64,000 nucleotides of DNA from Myxococcales bacterium. Its GTDB lineage: Bacteria > Myxococcota_A > Polyangia > Polyangiales > Houyiibacteriaceae. Position 1 is the first letter of the stretch, and each line of letters begins with the position of its first letter. The translations under genes were made by a program, and so were the position numbers. The stretch covers positions 124,001 through 188,000 of the forward strand of contig JAOTYL010000003.1 of the NCBI GenBank assembly GCA_029861865.1, in the 5' to 3' direction. Of this stretch, positions 52,625 to 61,483 are shown piece after piece. The notes under the pieces are model-generated. The model worked only from the letters and a program-made list of their open reading frames with translations. It did no database searches and had not been told where the DNA came from.

Positions 52625-53008
52625 ATGGGTGTCTACCGGCCTCCGCTTTGGATCATCGGGCTCCTGCTGCCACTGGCTGCCTGCCAGTATGTGGACCTTC
52701 CGGACAGATCCGGGGGCACCGATGAGTGCACTGAAGAAGAGTGCGGGCCTGCTCCAGCCGCGCCTAACATCGAGTGCGAGGATGGATCGATCGCAGGCCC
52801 AAGCTGCCAGCTCAATGAGGATGGCGATTGCGGATGGGTGATCCTCGAATGTCCCGACCCCGTCGAAGAGTGCACCCCACAAGAATGCGGACCGGCTCCA
52901 GCAGCACCGAACATCCTGTGTGACGATGGATCGATCGGCGGACCCGGACCGTGCGTGCGCAACGACGACGGACTCTGCGGTTGGACCTTCCGCGACTGCC
53001 CGCCGTAG
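52625..53008 (+). CDS. Small Cys-rich lipoprotein with two repeats
   Basis: The 127-residue product has a lipoprotein signal ending LAAC20. Two copies of a 45-50-residue module follow: ECGPAPAAPNIECEDGSIAG ... DGDCGWVILECP, then ECGPAPAAPNILCDDGSIGG ... DGLCGWTFRDCP. The Cys spacing is conserved between copies, suggesting two disulfide-bonded units. No family is recognised beyond Myxococcota-type surface repeats. It lies 125 bp before the VWA lipoprotein in the same direction. Confidence 0.65.
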   Translation: MGVYRPPLWIIGLLLPLAACQYVDLPDRSGGTDECTEEECGPAPAAPNIECEDGSIAGPSCQLNEDGDCGWVILECPDPVEECTPQECGPAPAAPNILCDDGSIGGPGPCVRNDDGLCGWTFRDCPP

Positions 53009-53132
53009 CCTCGAAATTGGGGGCCCCTCTTGGCCATCGACCCAAGATTTCTCCGACGCTGGGTGTCCTATGCTTAACTCCCCAGAGTTGTCGGCTCTCG
53101 GGGGACTGTTATCTTGTGCAGAGGGCTATGTA

Positions 53133-54389
53133 ATGACTCGAACGCTTTTCGTTTCGGTGTTTGTCGCCTTGTTCGTCCTTGGCTGCAATTCGGGTTCCGG
53201 GGGCACGATCCGCTTGGATGACCTTCCGAGTATCTGCGGCGAGCCAGGCGCTCCGGCCGGGTGTGGCGATGTCTGTATCAGCGATTCGGGCTGTGACGCC
53301 GGGACGTACTGCGACAACGGTGTTTGCCTCGCCGTGTGCACGCCTGAGGGCGGGCAGTGTGGCGCCGCAGGCACCTGCATCTCGAATGGACGGTGTGTTC
53401 CGGTGTTTGGCGACGGCGGTATCTCCACCTCCGACGGCTCTGTGTGTGGTGAGCTCGAGGTTGCAACCGACCGGGTCATCCCCAACATCATGATCATCGT
53501 CGACCGCAGCGGGAGCATGCGGCGCGACTTCGAAAACGACTGTCCCTTCCTCGGCAATGGCTGTCCGACCTCCGGCACGCCCAACCCGGACTTCGGCGAG
53601 GCCCGATGGGACTCGGTCGAAGACGCATTGGTCGGAACGGACGGCCTAGTTCGCAGGCTGGACGCGATCGCGCGGTTTGGATTGACCTTGTACTGGAAGC
53701 CCAGCGAAGACCCGCCAGCGATGTCCGATGGCGACATGTGCGCCAGCACGGATGGCGTCGCCATCACCCAGAGTCTCGACAACGCCAATTCCATCGCCGC
53801 CAGCTTCAGCGCCAACGCACCGAGCGGCTTCACACCTACCGCCGAAGCGATCGAAGCGGTGACCGATTCGCTCCTCGCGACGCCGCCGCCGGCAGGGCCC
53901 ACGGTGTACCTGCTCGCGACCGACGGTCTGCCAAACGGCTGCGACGAAGACGGTGAGGCTATCGACCGCAACAACAGCGTGAGCGCGGTGCAAAGGGCGT
54001 TTGATCTAGGCATAGGGACGTTCGTGCTCGGCGTAAACTTCGACGATTCCCACCTGCAGGACCTCGCCGATGCCGGGCAGGGTGTCGGCTCCGGAGCCAC
54101 GCTTTGGACTGCCGATAGCGTCTCGGAGCTTCAAATCGCCCTCGAGCAAATCGTCGTGCAGAACATCCCGTGTACGGTCAGCCTGACAGACGGCACCATC
54201 GACACCGCAGCCGCCTGTGACGGTGAGGTGCGCCTGAACGCCGAACCGCTGGTTTGCAACAATGCCGAGCGAGGTTGGAGAGCGGTCGACGGCAACACGA
54301 TCGAGCTCACGGGCTCGGCATGCCAAGACTGGCGAGGGGGAGACGCAGACCTCGAAGCGGTCTTCCCTTGCTACGTCGTGGTGCAGTAG
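53133..54389 (+). CDS. VWA-domain lipoprotein with EGF-like Cys region
   Basis: The 418-residue protein has a lipoprotein signal (FVSVFVALFVLGC) and a Cys-rich stretch (CGDVCISDSGCDAGTYCDNG ... CGAAGTCISNGRC). It then has a von Willebrand A domain from NIMIIVDRSGSMRRDFE (MIDAS D-x-S-x-S). FTPTAEAIEAVTDSLLATPP contributes the MIDAS Thr and VYLLATDGLPNGC the third Asp motif. The C-terminal part (about 330-418) resembles the tail common in Myxococcota VWA lipoproteins (CQDWRGGDADLEAVFPC). Probable divalent-metal adhesion or assembly protein at the cell surface. Convergent with the DEAD-box helicase (10 bp). Confidence 0.85.
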   Translation: MTRTLFVSVFVALFVLGCNSGSGGTIRLDDLPSICGEPGAPAGCGDVCISDSGCDAGTYCDNGVCLAVCTPEGGQCGAAGTCISNGRCVPVFGDGGISTSDGSVCGELEVATDRVIPNIMIIVDRSGSMRRDFENDCPFLGNGCPTSGTPNPDFGEARWDSVEDALVGTDGLVRRLDAIARFGLTLYWKPSEDPPAMSDGDMCASTDGVAITQSLDNANSIAASFSANAPSGFTPTAEAIEAVTDSLLATPPPAGPTVYLLATDGLPNGCDEDGEAIDRNNSVSAVQRAFDLGIGTFVLGVNFDDSHLQDLADAGQGVGSGATLWTADSVSELQIALEQIVVQNIPCTVSLTDGTIDTAAACDGEVRLNAEPLVCNNAERGWRAVDGNTIELTGSACQDWRGGDADLEAVFPCYVVVQ

Positions 54390-54399
54390 CCGGCAACCT

Positions 54400-55653
54400 C
54401 TACGCGGCCGGTTGACGTCTCCTACGCCGCTCACGGCGCCGCGTGCCGGATCTCTGATCACGTGGGGACCTGACGAAATCCCGGGACGGTCGCCTTCTGG
54501 GCTCGGCTGAATCCCGGGGCGGCAGCTCTACCGCCATCTCTTCCGGCGAAAACCTGATCAGCCTTTCCACCGCGAGAAGCCGGTTGCGTTCGGATGGGTC
54601 CACCAGCGACCAGGCAGCGCCGGTAGCACCGGCGCGACCCGTTCGACCGATACGGTGAACGTAACTTTCCGGTTCGTGGGGCAGCTCATAGTTGAAAACA
54701 TGAGACACTGCGTCGATGTCGATGCCGCGGGCTGCAATATCGGTCGCCACCAGCACCCAGGCATCTCCGGTCTTGAAATTCCGCAGCGCCCGCTGACGCG
54801 CGTTCTGTGATTTGTTGCCATGGATGGCCTCGGCGCCGATGCCGGCACCTTCGAGCTTTCGGGCTACCTTGTTGGCCCCGTGTTTGGTGCGAGTGAAAAC
54901 GATTGCCCGAGAAACCTCGTCGTCACGGAGCAGGTGCTCGAGCATGCGCTGCTTGTCGCCGTTGCCGACCATGACGACCCGCTGGTCGATCTCTTTCACG
55001 GTGATTTGCCGCGGCGAAACATCCACCCGAATCGGGTCGTCCAGGATCTCACGAGCCAGCGTTACAACTTCTTGTGGCATCGTGGCCGAGAACAGAAGCG
55101 ATTGTCGGGTCTCAGGCGTTTGCGCAACGATGCGCTTCACGTCACGGACGAATCCCATGTCGAGCAGCCGGTCCGCTTCATCGAGCACCAGAACCGATAC
55201 TTCCGAGAGATCGAGATGCCTTTGCGCTGCCAAGTCCAAGAGGCGACCGGGAGTGGCCACCAGCACGTCGAGGCCTTGGGCTAGAGCCCTGACCTGGGGA
55301 TTCTGACCCACACCACCGATGATGAATGCGTGACGCAGGCCGGTGTATCGTCCGAGGCTCGTAAGCTCCTCGTGGATCTGCAATGCCAACTCGCGCGTGG
55401 GCGCGAGCACTAGCGACCGTGGTCGCCGAGGCCTGGCAGGTGAGTTTTCGTCGTCCAGGCGTTGCAACAGCGGCAGCGCGAACGCCGCCGTCTTGCCGGT
55501 ACCTGTCTGGGCGATTCCCAGAAGATCCTTCCCCTGCAATAGGTGGGGGATGGCCTGGAACTGGATAGGAGTGGGCTGGATGTAGCCCACGTCCCTCAGG
55601 GCGCGGCGGAGCTTCCCGCCGACCCCGAGGGATTCAAAGTCATTCTCAATCAA
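54400..55653 (-). CDS. DEAD-box RNA helicase, RhlE-like
   Basis: This is a 417-residue ATP-dependent RNA helicase: Q motif GYIQPTPIQFQAIP, motif I AQTGTGKT, Ia PTRELALQI, Ib TPGRLLDL, II VLDEADRLLDMGF, III LLFSATMP, V VATDIAARGIDI, VI HRIGRTGRAG. A short basic tail (RRRERRRRRQPAA) follows. The start is uncertain: TTG 55653 gives IENDFESLGVGGKLRRAL, which fits the usual RhlE N-terminus, and no ATG lies nearer the domain. It begins 16 bp after the RRM gene, consistent with cold-responsive RNA remodelling by the pair. Confidence 0.9.
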   Translation of the reverse strand: MIENDFESLGVGGKLRRALRDVGYIQPTPIQFQAIPHLLQGKDLLGIAQTGTGKTAAFALPLLQRLDDENSPARPRRPRSLVLAPTRELALQIHEELTSLGRYTGLRHAFIIGGVGQNPQVRALAQGLDVLVATPGRLLDLAAQRHLDLSEVSVLVLDEADRLLDMGFVRDVKRIVAQTPETRQSLLFSATMPQEVVTLAREILDDPIRVDVSPRQITVKEIDQRVVMVGNGDKQRMLEHLLRDDEVSRAIVFTRTKHGANKVARKLEGAGIGAEAIHGNKSQNARQRALRNFKTGDAWVLVATDIAARGIDIDAVSHVFNYELPHEPESYVHRIGRTGRAGATGAAWSLVDPSERNRLLAVERLIRFSPEEMAVELPPRDSAEPRRRPSRDFVRSPRDQRSGTRRRERRRRRQPAA

Positions 55654-55669
55654 AATTGTCAGCCGCCGC

Positions 55670-55966
55670 TTACCAGCGATTGCCGCCGCCGCCGCCGCCG
55701 CCGCGCCGGTCGTCTCTTGGCCGATCATTGGCCTTGTCGACTCGAATGGTACGACCATCGAGTGTGGAGCCGTTCAGCTCCTCGATTGCCCGGCTTGCGC
55801 TCTGCTCGTCTTCGAACGTGACGAACCCGAAGCCCCGTGAGCGACCGGTTTCCCGATCGGTGACCACCTTGGCCTCGGCGATTGCGCCGCAAGCCTCAAA
55901 GGCCTGCTGAAGCTCGCTGTTTGTCGTGTTCCAGCTCAGGCCGCCTACGAATAGTTTCTTGCTCAT
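55670..55966 (-). CDS. Gly-tailed RNA-recognition-motif protein
   Basis: This is a 98-residue RRM protein with RNP2 LFVGGL and RNP1 RGFGFVTF in the right spacing, like cyanobacterial and proteobacterial Rbp proteins. The tail contains eight consecutive Gly coded by a (GGC)n run before NRW. Such proteins bind RNA and are often cold-induced. It is followed at 16 bp by the DEAD-box helicase, and its upstream 297-bp region may hold a regulated leader. Confidence 0.9.
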   Translation of the reverse strand: MSKKLFVGGLSWNTTNSELQQAFEACGAIAEAKVVTDRETGRSRGFGFVTFEDEQSASRAIEELNGSTLDGRTIRVDKANDRPRDDRRGGGGGGGNRW

Positions 55967-56264
55967 TCTCTTTTCTCTCTCATTGATCTGCGCAGAATGA
56001 CGCCGGGAGCTGTCCCGAACGCCTTCTTTGCGTCTACTTGCCGTTGTCTTCTACGAATCTCTGACCGTTATCTCGTGTCACGGTGCGAGTCTGGTAGGAA
56101 CAGCAGCGTGCCGGCAACCCACGGTGAGCTACCGCGCCCCTGATGGGCGATGTCGGCAAGGTAGCAGCTGGCTCAAGTCTGTCCAGCAACCACCCAAAAC
56201 GGCCTCCTGGATGTCCGGACGCCCCCCAAAAACGCTCTTTTCAGCGATCCATCCCCCTTGGGCC
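55967..56264. other. Upstream region of the RRM-helicase pair
   Basis: 298 bp without a gene, between the 3' end of the GST at 56265 and the RRM ATG at 55966. It should hold the promoter and a long leader of the RRM gene. No clear hairpin with a T-run or known cold-shock box was identified by eye. Confidence 0.4.
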
Positions 56265-57047
56265 TCAACGGATTCGCAGGACGCGGCGGCGTTCCTCCGC
56301 ATACATTCGGAGGGCGAATCGTCCTGCGGGGTGCGCCCGCATCTCCTCGACCAGCTCTGCTCCCTCGGAGTCGAGCGCGTCGCGGGACGGCAAGACTGCG
56401 CCGTAGCCCTCTTCGGACGTGGTGCACAGCACGGGCGAGGCGAGTGCTGCGAACGTGAGGTCAGCAGCAGTGAAATAATCCCCGTATAGATAATCGCTCT
56501 GTTCGAGCCTTGCCGCAGTGGCATCGAACTCTTCGCGAATGCGTACCATGGCCTTGTCTCGACTGGCTTCGGTGAGGTTAACGAAGCGTTTGAGGTTCGA
56601 GCGTGCGAGAGGCATCAGCGTGCGAAAGAGCCAGGCTTGGCGTGGACTCACGTTGTCTGCGGCCAGCTGTTCGATCATCCCGGGATGTCGCAGAGCGTGC
56701 CAGTACGCGAGCATACGCGTGTACGGCCCCAACTGGTCACCATAGTGGTCGACGAGCGACTCGACTTCATCGTTCGGGAACAAGGAGTCATCGCTGCCAG
56801 CGGCGAAGCGCGCGATGTCCGTGGAATCGGTGAGCACCCGACCGTCGTCCAAGAGTAGCACCGGCGTCGAGTACCGCGACGAGGTTCGGTCGGCCGTGCC
56901 CCCGCGGCCACGCGTCGCAACGGCGACGGCCATGGAGCAGAAGAACGGAACATAAGGCTCTTCGCGGTACGGCACGGAAAAGCGATCGAGGGCCCAGCGA
57001 GCCTTCTCGTTGTAGTGGGAAAAACTGAGCGTGATCAGTCGATGCAT
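56265..57047 (-). CDS. GST-like protein at the end of the S1P-lyase row
   Basis: This 260-residue protein has a GST-like N-domain: ITLSFSHYNEKARWALDRFSVPYRE (S-x-Y-x-x-K-x-R-W as in omega/zeta-type GSTs), with STPVLLLDDGRVLTDSTDIARFA giving the cis-Pro and D-S/T loop. The helical C-domain has YLYGDYFTAADLTFAALASP, the capping box. ATG 57047 is used (GAGG 9 bp upstream), 14 bp after the S1P-lyase-like stop. It is the fourth GST-like gene in this window. Substrate unknown. Confidence 0.82.
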   Translation of the reverse strand: MHRLITLSFSHYNEKARWALDRFSVPYREEPYVPFFCSMAVAVATRGRGGTADRTSSRYSTPVLLLDDGRVLTDSTDIARFAAGSDDSLFPNDEVESLVDHYGDQLGPYTRMLAYWHALRHPGMIEQLAADNVSPRQAWLFRTLMPLARSNLKRFVNLTEASRDKAMVRIREEFDATAARLEQSDYLYGDYFTAADLTFAALASPVLCTTSEEGYGAVLPSRDALDSEGAELVEEMRAHPAGRFALRMYAEERRRVLRIR

Positions 57048-57061
57048 GGCGAGTTTCCTCG

Positions 57062-58570
57062 TTACACCTCGTAGAGGACGTCGAGGTAGCGCTCGAGTAG
57101 GTCGGTGACGACGCCTTGGATGGGGACGGTGTTGGCCATGCCGTACACCGGGGCCATGCCGCCTTCTTCGGTGGGATGGCCTTTGGTGTGCTCGACGGCC
57201 GCGCGCAAATCCTCGAGGAAGCGGTCGGCGACCCCATTTTTCGTGTGCCGGAGGGTGACCGCGAGATGGACGCTTGGCGGCTTGTGCAACCCGTTCAGGT
57301 TCCAACTGCGCTTGGTCATGAAGTCCATGATCCGGTAGATGTCGAGCTCGTCGGAGCCAAACGCGATCACCCAGAGTGGATCGCCGAGCAGTTTGAGCTC
57401 GGGGATCGCGCGAATACCCTCGCGGATCGTCGCACCAGTCTCCAATATATCCCGTGTCGCCTCGATGTAACCGCGCTCTCCCATCGACATCATCGCCGCC
57501 CAACACACGGCGCTTAGCGCCCCCGGACGGCTTCCGGCGAACGTAGGCGAGAAGTAGAGTCCCCCAGGCCAGTCGGCGACTTTGTAGTATTGGTAGTGTC
57601 GAAGGTCGTAGTTGCGATAGAGCACCACGCTCGTGCCTTTCGCGGCGTATCCGTATTTGTGGGTGTCGACCGACATCGACGTCACACCCGGTAACCGAAA
57701 GTCAAAGGCCGGAATGTCGTAGCCGAGCTTTTCGGCCCACGGCAGGATGAAACCACCTAGGCAGGCATCGGTGTGGAAGCCGATTCCGCGCTTTCGGGCA
57801 AGCTCCGACAGCTCTTCGATCGGATCAATCACCCCGTGCGGAAATGAGATCGCCGAGCCAACTACACAGATCGTGTGACGGTTGATGGCCTTTTTCATCG
57901 CAACGACGTCCGCCCTAAAGTCCGGCCCAACCGGTACTTTTACCAGCTTGATCCCGAAGTATTGGGCCGATTTGTCGAAGGCGGCGTGCGCGGTGGTGGG
58001 CACGACGAGCTCAGGCGATGTGATCCCTTTGGTCTCGCGTGCCCAGTCCCGGTAGCTCCGCATCGCAAGCATGATGCTTTCGGTCCCGCCGCTCGACACC
58101 GCTCCACAAACCTGCGCGTCCTTCGCTTGCTGTGAACCGAGCATGTTGGCAGTCATCGAGACAATCTCCGCTTCGTACTTCGCAATGCTCGGCCACAAGT
58201 CCGAGTGAAGCGGATTCGTTTGAGAAGTGATCGCGTACGCTTGATTCAGAAAGGCGATGTGCTCCGGGTCTCCGTGATAGACCGCTCCCGACACGTAACC
58301 GTCTCTCCAGCGCGCGGTCTCGCGCCGTTCGAGCTCACGAATCTCCTCTAATATGCCGGCGTGAGGTTTGCCCTCGGCCGGAAGGGCAGCGTGACGCTCG
58401 ACGTCGTCGGCGTAGGGCTTCGCCGACTTGCGAAGCTCTTGCATGATGGGCGCATACTCCGCTTCCAGTCTCTCTTTGACGATCGGCAGACGTTTCGCAT
58501 ACCGATAAATGCGCGCGACCAGAGGCTCGAGCGGCCCAAGGCGAACGTTCGCAAGTTCCTTGATGTCCAT
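57062..58570 (-). CDS. Sphingosine-1-phosphate-lyase-like PLP decarboxylase/aldolase
   Basis: This is a 502-residue PLP enzyme of fold type I, group [22 protein letters not shown] contains the phosphate-binding region, [20 protein letters not shown] and [13 protein letters not shown] the PLP ring contacts (D-A-C), and SVDTHK305[10 protein letters not shown] the Schiff-base Lys in the exact DTHKYGY.pKG context of eukaryotic S1P lyase. The N-terminus ([20 protein letters not shown]-like segment) also fits that family rather than glutamate decarboxylase. It would cleave a sphingoid-base phosphate or similar amino-alcohol phosphate. ATG 58570 is chosen. It sits between an FGGY kinase (51 bp upstream) and a GST, downstream of an inositol-phosphate synthase gene. 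Confidence 0.87.
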   Translation of the reverse strand: MDIKELANVRLGPLEPLVARIYRYAKRLPIVKERLEAEYAPIMQELRKSAKPYADDVERHAALPAEGKPHAGILEEIRELERRETARWRDGYVSGAVYHGDPEHIAFLNQAYAITSQTNPLHSDLWPSIAKYEAEIVSMTANMLGSQQAKDAQVCGAVSSGGTESIMLAMRSYRDWARETKGITSPELVVPTTAHAAFDKSAQYFGIKLVKVPVGPDFRADVVAMKKAINRHTICVVGSAISFPHGVIDPIEELSELARKRGIGFHTDACLGGFILPWAEKLGYDIPAFDFRLPGVTSMSVDTHKYGYAAKGTSVVLYRNYDLRHYQYYKVADWPGGLYFSPTFAGSRPGALSAVCWAAMMSMGERGYIEATRDILETGATIREGIRAIPELKLLGDPLWVIAFGSDELDIYRIMDFMTKRSWNLNGLHKPPSVHLAVTLRHTKNGVADRFLEDLRAAVEHTKGHPTEEGGMAPVYGMANTVPIQGVVTDLLERYLDVLYEV

Positions 58571-58620
58571 GGGCTTTGCGTACCGCACCACCGACGAGTG
58601 GGCCACCCCGCGTGGTGGCC

Positions 58621-60192
58621 CTAACCATTGAGTCGGTTGTACATGGCTTCGCTCTTCTTCTGGATCTCCAAGAAAGCCTTGTATAGCTCGTCGTAGATCG
58701 ATCGATGATTGCGGTTCGGCATGTAGCGCTTCTCGATCGGAACCCGCGAGGCAATGTCCTCGACTTTGAGCCTGCCAAGCCCCACTGCACCGACGAAGGC
58801 CGCGCCCCGCACGTTTGCCGAAAGCGGATCGGCGACCCTATCGATCGGACGGTCGAGCACATCGGCAAAGATCTGACACCAGAGCTCGGATTTGGCGCCT
58901 CCGCCGATGAACCGAAGGCCCTCGAACGGGTGCCCGATGAACGACTCGACCCCTCCCATGAGCCAGCGCGTGTTGTATGCAACCCCTTCCATCACCGAAC
59001 GGATCATGTGCGCCCTCGTGGTGCGTAACGACACATTGGAGAAGGCCGCGCGCAAGTAAGGATTGGCGACCGGGGTATGCTCGCCATAGAGCCATGGCGT
59101 GAAGATCAACTTGTCGCTTCCTGCGGGCGCCCCGGCTGCAAGCTCGCCAAAGCGCTCGAACACGTCGTCAGGCGGAGCCCCCGGGTCGAGCGCATCGTCG
59201 CGACAAAACACGTTGTCGCGCAGCCACGTCATGCAGGCGCCGGCCGTTTCTTGCTCATTGCCGATGAAATAGCGCCCGGGCAGCGCCGAGGGGAGCGACG
59301 CCATGTTGTGGATCAGGTCCGTCTTCTTAAAGGGCACGTGGCAGGTCAGCCAAGATGATGTCCCGACATAGATATGCCCCTCGAAATCCCCGACCGCCCC
59401 CGAGCCAACCGCCGCCGCCGGCACGTCCGGGGTGCCCCCCACGACTTTGGTGCTCTCGTTGAGCCCGAGCTCGACCGCGGCCTTCGGTGTCAGAGTCCCG
59501 ATCACGTCTACTGCGCGCGTCAAGTCGGGAAGCTTTTCGCGAGGCAGGGTGGTCTGCGCTAGCAGCTTCTCGTCGTAGTGGATGTTGTCGATATTGCGGT
59601 TGTTCGTGACCCAATGGAGCGCGATCGAGTCGACCGTAGCGAGGAACTTCCCGGTGAGCCGCAAGTTCAGATAGTCCTTGGGCTCCATGAACTTGTACGC
59701 AGCGTCGTAGATCTCGGGTCGCTCGTGGCGAAGAAACAAGATGTGAGCCACCGGCTCTTTGCCGGCCAGGCTCGGTACTCCGCCCGTCTTCCGAATCCAG
59801 CTTTTGAGCTTCAGCGCGCCGTAGCCTTGGATCCGAATCAAGCCGCCTGCCACCTCAGGCACATACCTCGCGCCGCGCGAATCCAGCCAGATGATAGCCC
59901 GCGAGAGCGCATCGCCGGCCTGGTCGACGGGGACGGTTCCGGCCCATTGAGAGGTTACGGCTACGGCGATGATCCGCTCGGTCGGGACCAGATGGCGGTC
60001 GGTGATCCGCCGGGTCGCAGTCATGATCGCCCGCCACCAATCGTCGGGGTCTTGCTCGGCGCCGCCGCCTTCACTCAGGAAAAGCTCCGTCGACTCGACC
60101 TCGGATGCCAGCACCTCGCCTTCGGTCGTGACGAGCGCCACCTTGGGGCCACTCGTTCCGAGATCGATCGCAAGGATGCACTCGTCAGTCAC
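58621..60192 (-). CDS. FGGY-family carbohydrate kinase (xylulokinase-like)
   Basis: This 523-residue sugar kinase has N-terminal phosphate loop [31 protein letters not shown], and IIWLDSRG. The FGGY-C domain has [20 protein letters not shown] (adenosine loop), [14 protein letters not shown] and [34 protein letters not shown] is the conserved terminal motif. The substrate may be xylulose or another polyol; the row (inositol-phosphate synthase, CDF transporter, PLP lyase) does not resemble pentose catabolism. It starts 11 bp after the CDF stop, so it is probably the same transcript. Confidence 0.88.
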   Translation of the reverse strand: MTDECILAIDLGTSGPKVALVTTEGEVLASEVESTELFLSEGGGAEQDPDDWWRAIMTATRRITDRHLVPTERIIAVAVTSQWAGTVPVDQAGDALSRAIIWLDSRGARYVPEVAGGLIRIQGYGALKLKSWIRKTGGVPSLAGKEPVAHILFLRHERPEIYDAAYKFMEPKDYLNLRLTGKFLATVDSIALHWVTNNRNIDNIHYDEKLLAQTTLPREKLPDLTRAVDVIGTLTPKAAVELGLNESTKVVGGTPDVPAAAVGSGAVGDFEGHIYVGTSSWLTCHVPFKKTDLIHNMASLPSALPGRYFIGNEQETAGACMTWLRDNVFCRDDALDPGAPPDDVFERFGELAAGAPAGSDKLIFTPWLYGEHTPVANPYLRAAFSNVSLRTTRAHMIRSVMEGVAYNTRWLMGGVESFIGHPFEGLRFIGGGAKSELWCQIFADVLDRPIDRVADPLSANVRGAAFVGAVGLGRLKVEDIASRVPIEKRYMPNRNHRSIYDELYKAFLEIQKKSEAMYNRLNG

Positions 60193-60203
60193 GGCTGCGG
60201 AGT

Positions 60204-61064
60204 CTATAGCGTGTCGGGCTCGATGTGAACGGTCGCGTCCTCGACACCGAAGTCTTTGGCAAGCTTTGCCTCGATCGCGTCCGCGATCGCATGGGCCTCC
60301 TCCATGCTCAGGGTGGTATCCACACCAACGACGATATCTACAGCAGCCGAAGACCCTTTCGATCGAGAGCGCACGCTCTTCACCGAGAGCGCGCCCGGGA
60401 CGGAGAGCACCGAAGCCTTGAGCTCCTCCGGCTCGAGCGCCATTCGGTCAACCAAGATAGGCACCGCCCGTCGAAAAAGACCGAATGCAAGGAAGAGGAC
60501 GAACATCGAGACGCCAAGAGCGCAGATGGTGTCCATCCATGGATATCCGCGCGCGGCGAGCTGCCAGCCAACGATGACGACGATTGTCGTGAGCACGTCA
60601 GCGAGGGTGTGTCGTGCGTCTGCCGCGAGAATGTCCGAGTTGAGTCGTTTGGCCCAAGCGTTCTCCCAGGAAGTCAGGCCGATGTTGACCGCGAGGACGA
60701 CGACCATCACGCCGACGGCCCACGGACGTGTGACGGGCGGACCGGCTTCCTGACGTAGCGCGCCGAGTGCCAACTCGACTGCAAGCACGACGAGCAAAGC
60801 TGCGAGCACGAACACCGCCAATGTCTCGAACTTGCGGTGACCATAGGGATGCTCTCGGTCAGCGGGTCTTGCCGACATGCGTACGATGATCCACGCGATC
60901 ACGTTGTTCGCAACGTCGCCGAGCGAGTGAACCGCATCGCCTATCACCGCAAAAGAGCCGGTCGAAAAGCCAACGGCGAGCTTCAGCCCCAGCACCAGGA
61001 CGTTCGCGGTCCCTTCGATCAAGATGACCCGTTGTACGCGGAAGTCGCGCTGCGGGGGCTTCAC
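60204..61064 (-). CDS. Cation diffusion facilitator transporter
   Basis: This is a 286-residue CDF-family metal/proton antiporter with six membrane helices. The metal site motifs are GDAVHSLGDVANN (helix 2, D-x-x-H-S-x-x-D) and AADARHTLADVLTT (helix 5, D-x-x-H-x-x-x-D), both complete. HPYGHRKFETL follows helix 2. The cytoplasmic domain ends DATVHIEPDTL, with the usual His. Likely Zn, Fe or Mn export; selectivity is not readable. It starts 8 bp after the DUF302 stop, inside the minus-strand row. Confidence 0.9.
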   Translation of the reverse strand: MKPPQRDFRVQRVILIEGTANVLVLGLKLAVGFSTGSFAVIGDAVHSLGDVANNVIAWIIVRMSARPADREHPYGHRKFETLAVFVLAALLVVLAVELALGALRQEAGPPVTRPWAVGVMVVVLAVNIGLTSWENAWAKRLNSDILAADARHTLADVLTTIVVIVGWQLAARGYPWMDTICALGVSMFVLFLAFGLFRRAVPILVDRMALEPEELKASVLSVPGALSVKSVRSRSKGSSAAVDIVVGVDTTLSMEEAHAIADAIEAKLAKDFGVEDATVHIEPDTL

Positions 61065-61072
61065 GCAATCGC

Positions 61073-61474
61073 TCAGTTCTGCAAAGCGCCGATGACCCGC
61101 CGCAGCCGGGTGTCCACTTCACTGACCACCGGCTCGAGAGCAGGATCGTCGACCACCGAGAACATGGCCCTCGGCGCCACGATCGATACGGACACCTTGC
61201 CTTGGTTCTCGCTCTGCACGACGACGTTGCATGGCAAGAGAAGGCCGATGTTGCGATCGTGCTCGAGCGCTTGCTTCGCGAGCACGGGATTGCAGGCGCC
61301 GAGGATCGCGTATTGGCGAAACTTCACGCCCAGCTTCTTCTTCAAGGTCTCGGCGACGTCGATTTTGGTCAGCACGCCAAAGCCTTCTTCCTTCAAAGCC
61401 CCGGCGACCCGGTCGAGCACCTCGTCAAAGCTCCCGGACAACGTGGCTTCGAAGCCGTAGTCGAATTCGTTCAT
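61073..61474 (-). CDS. DUF302 protein
   Basis: The 133-residue cytosolic protein shows the DUF302 pattern: FDEVLDRVAGALKEEGFGVL, DVAETLKKKLGVKFRQYAIL, GACNPVLAKQAL and LLPCNVVVQSENQGKVSVSI. The Cys in GACNP and LPCN are conserved in the family, which has been linked to stress tolerance and metal or redox sensing; its biochemical role is not settled. It lies 8 bp from the CDF gene and 9 bp from the inositol-phosphate synthase gene. Confidence 0.88.
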   Translation of the reverse strand: MNEFDYGFEATLSGSFDEVLDRVAGALKEEGFGVLTKIDVAETLKKKLGVKFRQYAILGACNPVLAKQALEHDRNIGLLLPCNVVVQSENQGKVSVSIVAPRAMFSVVDDPALEPVVSEVDTRLRRVIGALQN

Positions 61475-61483
61475 CGTATGATC

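Noticed and set aside
55654-55758. Longer start for the DEAD-box helicase with an Ala run
   Set aside because: It would lie within the RRM gene and code an Ala tract that is the other-frame reading of the Gly triplet run.
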